A stretch of 41,000 nucleotides of DNA, taken from the IMG/VR virus record IMGVR_UViG_3300009418_000034, positions 1-41,000 of that record; one strand, 5' to 3'. Below the pieces are notes generated by a model that saw only the letters and a program-made list of their open reading frames with translations, was not told the DNA's origin and made no database searches. Numbering within the stretch: the stretch's first letter is position 1; each line of letters starts with the position of its first letter. Positions 1 through 6,653 of this stretch are shown here, in pieces. Both the position numbers and the translations under genes were made by a program. Origin of the DNA: a virus.

Positions 1-602
1 ACTACAACCAGACACTCCTTGGCTCGTCTCTGCTCTACAAAGTTTAACTCAATCTCCAAATCCTTGGCAGTGTGCCCTGCATCAAGAAAAGCAAAGTCTA
101 TTTCTATGAGGCCGTCCAGCTGATGATCCTGAAAAATATCTGGTATCTTGCCCACCACGGGAGTGACGTAATCAACGTGCTCTGGGGCTAAGGCTCCCGA
201 TGTTGATACCCCATGGTCGATCATATCAATAGTAGTCAAGTGGCCTGTGCCGTTTGCCACCAAGCCCTCTGCAATCGCACGGGTTGACCTACCTTTATTA
301 GTGCCAGTCTCAAAGCATGACAATGGCCTTATGGATCGAATCAGTCCAGTCAAGAACTGGGCAAAGCCCTCATCTATGCCCCACAAGGTTGCAGCCGCTG
401 AAAAATTCTGCGGGAATATAGGGTCCACTTCCCATGGTCCCTTATCCCTGCCAATGCGAGACATCTTCGCCGATGGAACAATGTTGAACAACCCGCCTTC
501 CTCCAGCGGATTGTCATGGTGTATAGACAGACTAATGGAGACCTTCGTACCCTCGGTCACCTCAGCAACCGATTCGTCCACGTAATTGCTAATAAGGCTC
601 AT
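1..602 (-). CDS. class I SAM-dependent methyltransferase (C-terminus cut by window edge)
   Basis: About 200 codons are visible from an ATG at 602 and the frame is still open at position 1. Residues about 98-108 read ETGTNKGRSTR, a glycine-rich SAM-binding motif I. TTIDMID follows, where the acidic residue that contacts the SAM ribose is expected. FAFLDAGHT at about 171-178 matches the D-x-G/A-H motif of the Methyltransf_24 type, which often modifies sugars or small molecules. The start overlaps the stop of the upstream zinc-ribbon gene as ATGA, so translation is probably coupled. It lies downstream of a glycosyltransferase, which suggests decoration of a glycan on the virion or the host surface; that role is inference. 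The methyltransferase fold is well supported, the substrate unknown. Confidence 0.8.
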   Translation of the reverse strand, partial: MSLISNYVDESVAEVTEGTKVSISLSIHHDNPLEEGGLFNIVPSAKMSRIGRDKGPWEVDPIFPQNFSAAATLWGIDEGFAQFLTGLIRSIRPLSCFETGTNKGRSTRAIAEGLVANGTGHLTTIDMIDHGVSTSGALAPEHVDYVTPVVGKIPDIFQDHQLDGLIEIDFAFLDAGHTAKDLEIELNFVEQRRAKECLVV

Positions 603-832
603 TTCTTCGGCAGAATAAGCCTGCCCAGTAGGCTTCTTGGGTTGAGAAATACTACTCCCGTTGCTCGATAAAGCCACCATACCTCCCTTAGGGACAGCTT
701 CCCCACTCTGTTTGTCCATCTTCTACCCTCGCAGTACTCACAAAGCTTGCCAGCAGAAAGAGATGTGTCTATTCCTCTGCGACACGAATCGCATCGCAAA
801 ACGATAATACCCTTCCCATCCGGCGCATTCAC
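599..832 (-). CDS. small zinc-ribbon protein
   Basis: This 77-residue protein has two CxxC pairs near the N-terminus (LRCDSCRRG and LCEYCEGRR), so it probably binds one zinc ion. The rest is basic and partly hydrophobic, with no recognised domain. The start is GTG, overlapping the TGA of the glycosyltransferase gene, and the stop overlaps the methyltransferase start as ATGA. The three genes therefore form a coupled cassette. Function is unknown; an accessory factor for the neighbouring enzymes is a guess. Confidence 0.7.
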   Translation of the reverse strand: MNAPDGKGIIVLRCDSCRRGIDTSLSAGKLCEYCEGRRWTNRVGKLSLREVWWLYRATGVVFLNPRSLLGRLILPKK

Positions 833-1950
833 ACCAGATTCCCCACTCTTCCTCTCTCCACCCCCGGCTTACGCACAGACAAGGAGCTTTCTTCTTCTCC
901 GCCTGTTTTTACCAGCTCCACTTTAGTTTTTTCACCAAACTGCTTGTCGCCCAAGTGGTGCTTTTGGGCTTCAATTTGATCCCGAAATGCCCTTGTAATA
1001 ACTGGGGCAAAGCCTACGTGCGGCGCAAACACATCGGTGTCACAGTAGATGCCAACGTCTTTCCTTTTCGCCCGATAGCACCAATACATATCCTCAGTGC
1101 CTCGTTTCGGCATCAAAAAGTAGGGCTTCCCAGCTTGATCTTCCTCATAAAAGGTAGAAGTTTCATCTGGTATATCCCCCAAGTAGTGGTCGTACTTCTC
1201 AATTTGTTCAGGGCCTAAATTCTTTTTGATTATATCCACAATTTCCTCAACTTCGGGGGGCAAGGCTGATGGCCCGCCTTTTTCACCCCTTTTGTTAAAG
1301 ACATCGCAATTAACGAGCATACAGTGAGTGCCCCCACCATCCACTTCCATGACCCCATTCTCAAGATTGTGGGCAGCGGAGAGGTTCTTGTAGCTTTTGT
1401 GGTTGTGAAAATCCCGCCATAAAGATTTGCTATTGCATTTCGGACATGATATTTCATCGTCATTGGGAGGACATCCTATCGGGCCATGCTCATCATGGCC
1501 AGTTTTCTCCAAGCCATCTAATACTATCACCTCTTGGGTCTCATAAGACCAGATCTGATACCCATACCAACTACACTCATTACACTTGTATGCAGTTGAC
1601 CTGAGAACTCCTATCTCATAATTCGGCCTCCGCATTGGATACGGGGCAATCATCACCTCTTTGTCATGTTCTAAAAATCGTGGCAACACTGACGGATCTA
1701 CTATCGCATCGTCATCGAGCCACAATATGTGGGTCCAGTCTCCCTTAAGGGCAAGGTCCACCATCTGAGATCGCGCAAAATGCACAAACGTCCTGCCAAC
1801 CACGGTCATATTGAACGTCAAGTCCAACTTAGTCCATTCTACAGCACATGTGACGTGACTTGTATACACCTCCGAAGAAAACTGGTTGGTGTAATTTGGC
1901 GTAGCTACCAGTATTCGTGCCTCTTTTGCTTTCTCTGAAACCTCGGCCAT
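829..1950 (-). CDS. GT-A type glycosyltransferase with zinc-ribbon insert
   Basis: This 373-residue protein begins with a Rossmann-like strand (ARILVATPNY). It has HILWLDDDAIVDP at about 74-86, the acidic metal- and nucleotide-sugar-binding (DxD-like) signature of GT-A glycosyltransferases. Residues 122-125 (CNEC) and 168-171 (CPKC) look like an inserted zinc ribbon inside the catalytic domain. VDGGGTHCMLVN further on resembles the acceptor-side segment of family-2-like enzymes. It is the first gene after the decoration genes and precedes a zinc protein and a methyltransferase, suggesting a glycan-modification cassette. The Shine-Dalgarno GAAGGGG lies within a possible hairpin (see 1959-2003). 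The fold is fairly certain; donor and acceptor are unknown. Confidence 0.75.
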   Translation of the reverse strand: MAEVSEKAKEARILVATPNYTNQFSSEVYTSHVTCAVEWTKLDLTFNMTVVGRTFVHFARSQMVDLALKGDWTHILWLDDDAIVDPSVLPRFLEHDKEVMIAPYPMRRPNYEIGVLRSTAYKCNECSWYGYQIWSYETQEVIVLDGLEKTGHDEHGPIGCPPNDDEISCPKCNSKSLWRDFHNHKSYKNLSAAHNLENGVMEVDGGGTHCMLVNCDVFNKRGEKGGPSALPPEVEEIVDIIKKNLGPEQIEKYDHYLGDIPDETSTFYEEDQAGKPYFLMPKRGTEDMYWCYRAKRKDVGIYCDTDVFAPHVGFAPVITRAFRDQIEAQKHHLGDKQFGEKTKVELVKTGGEEESSLSVRKPGVERGRVGNLV

Positions 1951-1958
1951 CTATAAGA

Positions 1959-2003
1959 CCCCTTCGTTAGTTAATGAAGGGGGAAGCCCTTAAGGGCCTC
2001 CCC
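1959..2003 (-). promoter_or_regulatory. two mutually exclusive hairpins before the glycosyltransferase gene
   Basis: On the leftward transcript, hairpin 1 (2003 to 1980) pairs GGGGAGGCCC with GGGCTTCCCC around a TTAA loop. Hairpin 2 (1982 to 1959) pairs CCCCTTC with GAAGGGG around a 10-nt loop. They share bases 1980-1982. The 3' arm of hairpin 2 is the ribosome binding site of the gene starting at 1950. There is no clear U-run, so a classical terminator is less likely than translational control or attenuation. Confidence 0.5.
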
Positions 2004-2010
2004 GTCCAAA

Positions 2011-2469
2011 TCATGTGCAATAGAGCTGTACTGTGGCATTTGTGGCATTTGGACCAGCTTCCAGCGTCCATCCCACTAAAGCAGCGGCAAGGCTAAGACT
2101 GTGATCGGCGTGACCCGCCACAGACGTAACATGCCCTAAATTAGTGGCATTGATCGACCCTGCACATACCATAGTTCCCGCATCTATTGATGCGCTCGCT
2201 CGTACGTTTGCAGGTCCAAAAATCTGCAAACGCCCGATATCGGCAGCGGCAATCGTGCTGTCCACAACTCCGGCAACCTTGTGTCCGCCGATTCCAGTAG
2301 TGGTGTGCAAGGCCGAATCGACCAGCTCCACCTTCTTACCTTGATCAGCGTCAGTCGCCGTAGCTGTCCATTCAACCACCTTACCGGCTTCCAGCTCAGC
2401 ACCCTGAGCATTCTCTACCACGATGAAAATCTTTTCAGCTTCTTCGCGGTTAGGACCCATAAAATCCAT
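2011..2469 (-). CDS. putative capsid decoration or head-associated protein
   Basis: This 152-residue protein is rich in Ala, Thr, Gly and Val, with alternating beta-type segments (VEWTATATDADQGKKVELVDSA, then SIDAGTMVCAGSINATNLGHV). It has no cysteine pairs, membrane segments or coiled coil. It lies shortly after the major capsid gene, where small head-decoration or stabilisation proteins are usually encoded. The composition resembles beta-rich surface proteins. I do not recognise a named family; the decoration role rests on position and composition. Confidence 0.5.
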   Translation of the reverse strand: MDFMGPNREEAEKIFIVVENAQGAELEAGKVVEWTATATDADQGKKVELVDSALHTTTGIGGHKVAGVVDSTIAAADIGRLQIFGPANVRASASIDAGTMVCAGSINATNLGHVTSVAGHADHSLSLAAALVGWTLEAGPNATNATVQLYCT

Positions 2470-2500
2470 GGGAATTTAACCTCCGTAATAAGGTGTGTAA

Positions 2501-2599
2501 CTACCGAAACACCGCAGTCCACGCAAGGGTGTCTGGCGCACCAGCACTCCCTTGAACGTGTACTGACCCGTTTGCGGCAGTAGCGGTCATAAACTGCAT
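2501..2599 (-). CDS. 32-residue protein, partial copy of the upstream 97-residue gene
   Basis: A short frame starts at ATG 2599, preceded by GAGGAG at a good distance, and ends at TAG 2503-2501. Its second half (NGSVHVQGSAGAPDTLAWTAVF) aligns with the end of the preceding gene (NGSIWIDTNVSGPETFDWTAVF), sharing the NGS start and the WTAVF ending. It therefore looks like a shortened tandem duplicate with its own ribosome binding site. It may be a small structural peptide or a decaying copy. Confidence 0.55.
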   Translation of the reverse strand: MQFMTATAANGSVHVQGSAGAPDTLAWTAVFR

Positions 2600-2625
2600 T
2601 ATAATTCTCCTCTTAATTCAAGCCG

Positions 2626-2919
2626 TCAAACAAAAACGGCAGTCCAGTCAAACGTCTCTGGCCCGGAGACATTGGTATCGATCCAAATCGACCCATTGTC
2701 TGCCGTTCCGTCAGACGCACTGGCATTGATAAGCACTGTCGGCACAGCGGTGGCCAAGCCGTCACGATTCCCATTAACCGAAAAGCTATGGATATAGCCA
2801 TTCGGGAAAATGTCGGCCTGCGCTCCCGTTGAACCCGCTTCAACGGTTCCAGAAATCATTGTCGCATTGCCCAATGACACCCGTGAACCACCGGTAATAG
2901 TAAAGTCTCCTACAGCCAT
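2626..2919 (-). CDS. small head-associated protein of unknown function
   Basis: This 97-residue protein (MAVGDFTITGGSRVSLGNATMISG at the start, FDWTAVFV at the end) is Gly/Ser/Thr/Ala-rich and probably beta-structured. It starts nine bases after a GGGAGA ribosome binding site. It follows the capsid gene directly, so a minor capsid or decoration protein is plausible. The C-terminal ~25 residues recur in the 32-residue gene at 2501-2599. No family recognised. Confidence 0.65.
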   Translation of the reverse strand: MAVGDFTITGGSRVSLGNATMISGTVEAGSTGAQADIFPNGYIHSFSVNGNRDGLATAVPTVLINASASDGTADNGSIWIDTNVSGPETFDWTAVFV

Positions 2920-2934
2920 TTGTGTATCTCCCTA

Positions 2935-3924
2935 TTAGGTGATACCTGCCAACTTGCCGCTCTTCCGGCGATTGTTGGTAGCCAAGTTGCCTTGGAATAA
3001 TACCTGAGTCACCAAAGCGTCTTGATTGATTGGCCTCTGGAAACCTTCTTCAGTCATCTTGAAGTTCGCGTCAGCATGCATAAAGAGCATGATATGATTG
3101 CTATTGACCAAGTGCAACTCACCAGAGGTGCAATAGTCATCCCAATCAATCTGCGTACCTTTAAACATAAGCTTTCCAATCCCTGCATCTGCGCTGCCTG
3201 TACCACTCTGCTGATAGCGCACCTGCGGAAAAAGGAGAGACTCAAGAGTCTCATGCACTGACTGCGTTGTTACTCCATAGTCTGGGCTGCTACCAGCACC
3301 GCCTTTACCCTGCTTACAGTCATTATACAATGTCCGCAGTTTAGGAAGGAGGTTAGTAGCTCCAGCACCAACAGAAGCCTGTACCTGATTCTGCCAGTTT
3401 GTATTGCCTGTGTCCACAGAAGCATACGCCGTAGTTCCGGGCGTAGTCTCATGCATCGCAGCCAATCCAGTCAACTGTTTGTTGGAGGTTCCAGTACCAT
3501 CTGAGAAGACACCCGTTGCCACGATATCTGACAACGACAATGCCGCTTGATTTATTTTCTCCTGTTGGAGATTCGTAATTCGTGACGGCCCTTTGTTACT
3601 CCTTAATTCGCGTCCATGAACACTTACACTTACTGACCCCTGCTTCCAGCTATAGAAAGCCGCAGTCATACCCGCTTGCGCGGTAGTATTCAAGGATTCG
3701 TAATCGGAATACCAACCGGCTGTCGAATTTTTCTCATGCACTAAACCTATTCGTATGCGCTCACCCCCATCGATCACCTTGAGGCGACCAGAACTGCGCA
3801 TCCATTGCAGAAACACATCGTTGTTAAAGACCTGATCATGCAAGGCTCCGCTGTCGATCACATTCATAAGCGTGGTCGTCAGGACCGGGGCATACGTTAG
3901 GGTTAGGCTCGTTTCGTTAGCCAT
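2935..3924 (-). CDS. major capsid protein
   Basis: This 329-residue protein has the length and layout of HK97-fold phage capsid proteins. The N-terminal region (FNNDVFLQWMRSSGR, then GGERIRIGLVHEKN) is followed by a long central domain with GRELRSNKG and TGLAAMHE, and a C-terminal TEEGFQRPINQDALVTQVLFQGNL. These segments resemble capsid proteins of uncultured phages in which a strand binding the neighbouring subunit follows a GTQIDWDDYC element. It sits between a scaffold-like gene upstream and small decoration-like genes downstream, the usual head-gene order. There is no N-terminal prohead-protease delta domain, which agrees with a separate scaffold gene. Confidence 0.85.
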   Translation of the reverse strand: MANETSLTLTYAPVLTTTLMNVIDSGALHDQVFNNDVFLQWMRSSGRLKVIDGGERIRIGLVHEKNSTAGWYSDYESLNTTAQAGMTAAFYSWKQGSVSVSVHGRELRSNKGPSRITNLQQEKINQAALSLSDIVATGVFSDGTGTSNKQLTGLAAMHETTPGTTAYASVDTGNTNWQNQVQASVGAGATNLLPKLRTLYNDCKQGKGGAGSSPDYGVTTQSVHETLESLLFPQVRYQQSGTGSADAGIGKLMFKGTQIDWDDYCTSGELHLVNSNHIMLFMHADANFKMTEEGFQRPINQDALVTQVLFQGNLATNNRRKSGKLAGIT

Positions 3925-3939
3925 GTTTCCTTTACCCTA

Positions 3940-4956
3940 TTATGTTGGGAGCGTAGGCATCTTGCGAAGTGCCGCAGCTGAAGCTCTGGCTATCACCTTA
4001 TCAAAGTCGATTGCTCCACTTTGAGTTTTGTCCCTTTCTGCGTCATAAACACGAGGGGCCATTTCCCCTCCTGACGCCGAATTGCGCTCTACAGTAGCTC
4101 GCATAGCATTTCGGGTTCGTGCACTCTGCCCATTTGTTGCTTCGCCAACCCCGGTATCGTAACCTTTTTGCTCGGCCTCCTTCAATAACTCATCTCGCCT
4201 TGCGAGAAAGAAGAGGTCCCGGGCAGTAGGCCCACGCTCTGGGTCGTACAGGCGGTCGAACTCTGCCTGCGTGGCATCTTGCACTTCTTCGGAATAAATG
4301 AATTTACCTTCTTCATTTATATGCCCGAAGTCGTCTCCGAATTGCTCGATCCCCTGAGAAATGTCGTCTTGTATAAACCCTCTTTGAGAGTCTACTGTCT
4401 GCTGTTGTGAGAGTTCATCCCTTGTGGGAATGCCCTGCGACTCCAGCATCCTGTTAAACAACGCCCATTGCTCTGGTGTTACTTGATTTATGGGATCATT
4501 AGGATCTGGCGCAGGTTGAGATCGTTCAGCTCGCTGAGTTTGCAGCTCATCGATGAGGTCATTGACCTCCTCAAGAGAGCTGTTTAGCTCAGATTGCTGA
4601 TTCTTCCACTCCGCCTGCGTTCGGTGAAAACCAGTCAACACGCCACGAATAACATCCGCATGGCCTGCTCCTATTTGAGATTCAACATCCGTTAAGACGG
4701 TATCTATGCCCGGTCGTTTCCCGGCACTCTCACCAGATGTATCCGGTACGGACAACTGGTTGGTGCTCTGAGACGTACCATTAGCGGAAGTCCGTCCTAT
4801 ACCTTCCGCATTATTCCCACTCAGAGTTTCAAGCTGACCGCGATTTGCCTCTGCTTCCATTTCCATTACCTCCCGAAAAGGGTCAGGGTCAGGTTCGTCC
4901 GCATGGCGATCATGGTCCAGATCGACTTCTGAGGTCGTGGGAGTAATTTCTGTCAT
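3940..4956 (-). CDS. putative scaffolding protein
   Basis: This 338-residue protein is highly charged, acidic and Gln/Glu-rich, with long predicted helices (for example FHRTQAEWKNQQSELNSSL and EEVNDLIDELQTQRAERS). It ends in a basic, helix-prone segment (DFDKVIARASAAALRKMP). There are no cysteines or membrane segments. It lies immediately before the capsid gene with 15 nt between them, the normal place for a scaffold. Length and composition suit an internal scaffold that leaves the prohead. The start has AGGAGA upstream. Family membership is inferred from position and composition. Confidence 0.65.
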   Translation of the reverse strand: MTEITPTTSEVDLDHDRHADEPDPDPFREVMEMEAEANRGQLETLSGNNAEGIGRTSANGTSQSTNQLSVPDTSGESAGKRPGIDTVLTDVESQIGAGHADVIRGVLTGFHRTQAEWKNQQSELNSSLEEVNDLIDELQTQRAERSQPAPDPNDPINQVTPEQWALFNRMLESQGIPTRDELSQQQTVDSQRGFIQDDISQGIEQFGDDFGHINEEGKFIYSEEVQDATQAEFDRLYDPERGPTARDLFFLARRDELLKEAEQKGYDTGVGEATNGQSARTRNAMRATVERNSASGGEMAPRVYDAERDKTQSGAIDFDKVIARASAAALRKMPTLPT

Positions 4957-4979
4957 AAAATTCTCCTACTTGCCGTATT

Positions 4980-5399
4980 TCAGGCGTTAGGTAGTTCGTT
5001 CGTATTAACAACATCTACAGTCTTACCATTCTTTTCAATTCCTACTTGCCAACCTTTAGGTGTCTCATCATTCCTTTTAAGCGTTGCTCCACGAGGAGGC
5101 AAGGGCTTAATGTGATGGGGCGCATGCTTGTCAAATTCTCGCGCCCCACCAACGGGATCACCAGCTTCTATTACCCCCATCGCCGCCATCTTATGCCGCT
5201 TGTCTTCGCGACCAGTTATATCAACGTCCAGTGCTTCGTCGTAATACGCCTCAAACGGCTGAAAATTCTTAGCCGCCTCGACAGGAAACTGCCTGTTCAT
5301 TTTTGCACCACAGTGACAGAATTGAGCCACTAACCTGTCTTTGACGCTACGCTCTTCTTGGACGTAGCACTTGGGACAGCTGTAATCGTAATTAGGCAC
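4980..5399 (-). CDS. FmdB-like zinc-ribbon protein
   Basis: This 139-residue protein opens MPNYDYSCPKCYVQEERSV and continues FCHCGAKMNRQFP. This matches the FmdB/CxxC_CxxC zinc ribbon, normally MPxYxYxCxxC followed by CxCG about 20 residues later. Phages often carry FmdB-like genes among head genes; the function is unknown. The remaining ~100 residues are polar and basic (HAPHHIKPLPPRGATLKRND). The start is GTG at 5399, overlapping the stop of the upstream gene. Confidence 0.7.
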   Translation of the reverse strand: MPNYDYSCPKCYVQEERSVKDRLVAQFCHCGAKMNRQFPVEAAKNFQPFEAYYDEALDVDITGREDKRHKMAAMGVIEAGDPVGGAREFDKHAPHHIKPLPPRGATLKRNDETPKGWQVGIEKNGKTVDVVNTNELPNA

Positions 5400-5638
5400 T
5401 ATATCCCTTGGCCGTAACGCCTGTGGCGGGGGCCATTTGTAAATTGATTACGAAGGCCCACATAGTCTTCTAAGGTTTCAGAGTCCGGCAAACCATTCTT
5501 CCCGTTTTTCCCGTTTTTCCCGTTCTTCTTTTTTAACTTAGCCAGTTCTTCCATTCGCTTTTTCTTTTTCCTCGCCTCTTCCTCCACTTGCTCAGCACCC
5601 CCCAGTGCTGCTCCCCGAGCAAAGTCTTTAAATCCCAT
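5399..5638 (-). CDS. small basic protein related to the N-terminus of its neighbour
   Basis: This 79-residue protein begins MGFKDFARGAALGGAEQVEEE, clearly related to the start of the next gene upstream (RFKQFAKGAALGAAEQSAEE). A lysine-rich coil follows, then a KNG repeat (KKNGKNGKNGKNG) and a short C-terminus. The gene ends without the S74-type domain that its relative carries, so it may derive from a duplication that lost that domain. The starts and stops of the three genes overlap. A minor virion component is plausible. Confidence 0.6.
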   Translation of the reverse strand: MGFKDFARGAALGGAEQVEEEARKKKKRMEELAKLKKKNGKNGKNGKNGLPDSETLEDYVGLRNQFTNGPRHRRYGQGI

Positions 5639-6048
5639 TAGTTTTCTTTTACCTTTTTAAATTCAACGTCGATTTTATTATAAAAAACTCTATCGAATTC
5701 ACCGGTAACCTTTAACACTGCCTCGGAGGGTATCTCATTGGACATTACGCCTTCATAGACTCCTTCGGGGCCAAGGCCGGGCTTGTATGTAAACTGATAC
5801 ACATTCAATCCAGAGGGAGACTCCCCAACAAGCTTAACATTTTCCTTCATCGCGGGGTCAGACCCGGCTAAAAATGGCAAAAATTGCGTGAGACTTCCCG
5901 GGTCTGCCAGTCCCCCACCCCCACCATTTTTCTTTTTCTTTCCCTTAAGTGCATTCATAAGCTGTTCAATCTCTTCAGCACTTTGCTCCGCCGCCCCAAG
6001 AGCGGCACCCTTGGCAAACTGCTTGAATCTACTCTTTTTTTTAGCCAT
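5638..6048 (-). CDS. short protein with an S74-type intramolecular chaperone domain
   Basis: This 136-residue protein has an N-terminal amphipathic segment (KQFAKGAALGAAEQ), a Lys/Gly linker, and from about residue 62 a sequence typical of the Peptidase_S74 (endosialidase chaperone) family: SDPAMKENVKLVG, then LNVYQFTYKPG, GVMSNEIP, EAV and YNKIDV. The Ser of SD and the Lys five residues later, the autocleavage dyad in the family, are S63 and K68. These domains usually sit at the C-terminus of trimeric fibres, help folding and then cut themselves off. Only about 60 residues precede the domain here. A related domain ends the protein at 38372. Confidence 0.7.
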   Translation of the reverse strand: MAKKKSRFKQFAKGAALGAAEQSAEEIEQLMNALKGKKKKNGGGGGLADPGSLTQFLPFLAGSDPAMKENVKLVGESPSGLNVYQFTYKPGLGPEGVYEGVMSNEIPSEAVLKVTGEFDRVFYNKIDVEFKKVKEN

Positions 6049-6049
6049 C

Positions 6050-6499
6050 TTACTTGCCCTTTTTCTTATGTATTCGCCACTGGCCTTTAGGGGATAATAG
6101 GCTTGTTGTGTCTATTAGCACAGAAGCCACACCATCGTCACTTCGATATGCTTCCCATGTATAGCCATTTTTTAATCTTGGCGAATGATGGCCCGTCCTC
6201 TTCAAACGCCTCTTCTGTCGCTTTCCTTCTTCCAATAGCTTCTTAGGATCATGTGGCCCTACTGGATGCTGCTTACTTCGAGACTTCCGAACCTGATCAA
6301 AAGCATCTTTCTCTGCTCTATCAACCGCACGTCCAACCTCATTTTGCCATTTACGGCTTTTCTTTTTCATCTCCTCAGAAGTTCTGGCCCAGTCTGCCAT
6401 CTTGGCTTTTCCAACAACAAAGCCCTTGGGAACCTTTCCCTTTGCCCAATCGGGAACTTCGCCACCTGAAGGATTGACGAACTTTTCGTAATCGGCCAT
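6050..6499 (-). CDS. basic protein of unknown function
   Basis: This 149-residue protein is rich in Lys and Arg, with a helical middle (SEEMKKKSRKWQNEVGRAVDRAEKDAF) and a more structured end (YTWEAYRSDDGVASVLIDTT, then QWRIHKKKGK). It has no cysteines or membrane segments. Its start lies a few bases past the stop of the 49-residue gene, and its stop abuts the S74-domain gene. The basic character suggests contact with DNA or packaging inside the virion, which is inference. No family recognised. Confidence 0.65.
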   Translation of the reverse strand: MADYEKFVNPSGGEVPDWAKGKVPKGFVVGKAKMADWARTSEEMKKKSRKWQNEVGRAVDRAEKDAFDQVRKSRSKQHPVGPHDPKKLLEEGKRQKRRLKRTGHHSPRLKNGYTWEAYRSDDGVASVLIDTTSLLSPKGQWRIHKKKGK

Positions 6500-6500
6500 T

Positions 6501-6650
6501 CTAATTACCCATCATTCTTTCGTAAGCCGCTTTTTTAGCAGGGCTTATTTTCTTTTTCTTCAGTGGCTTACCTGTTTTAGCGGCCTCTTTTTGGGCCGCT
6601 GCATACCCTGCTTTATCGTAAGAAAAACGCTTACCGCCTACCTGTGGCAT
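6501..6650 (-). CDS. 49-residue basic phage protein (MPQVGGKRF type)
   Basis: The frame from ATG 6650 to TAG 6501 encodes 49 residues beginning MPQVGGKRFSYDKAGYAAAQ, followed by a lysine run (KPLKKKKISPAKKAAYERM). Very small proteins with a similar MPQVGxKxFxY start are common among head genes of environmental phages, function unknown. The spacing is tight on both sides (the 605-residue gene ends at 6654, the 149-residue gene starts at 6499), which supports a real gene. Confidence 0.65.
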   Translation of the reverse strand: MPQVGGKRFSYDKAGYAAAQKEAAKTGKPLKKKKISPAKKAAYERMMGN

Positions 6651-6653
6651 GAC

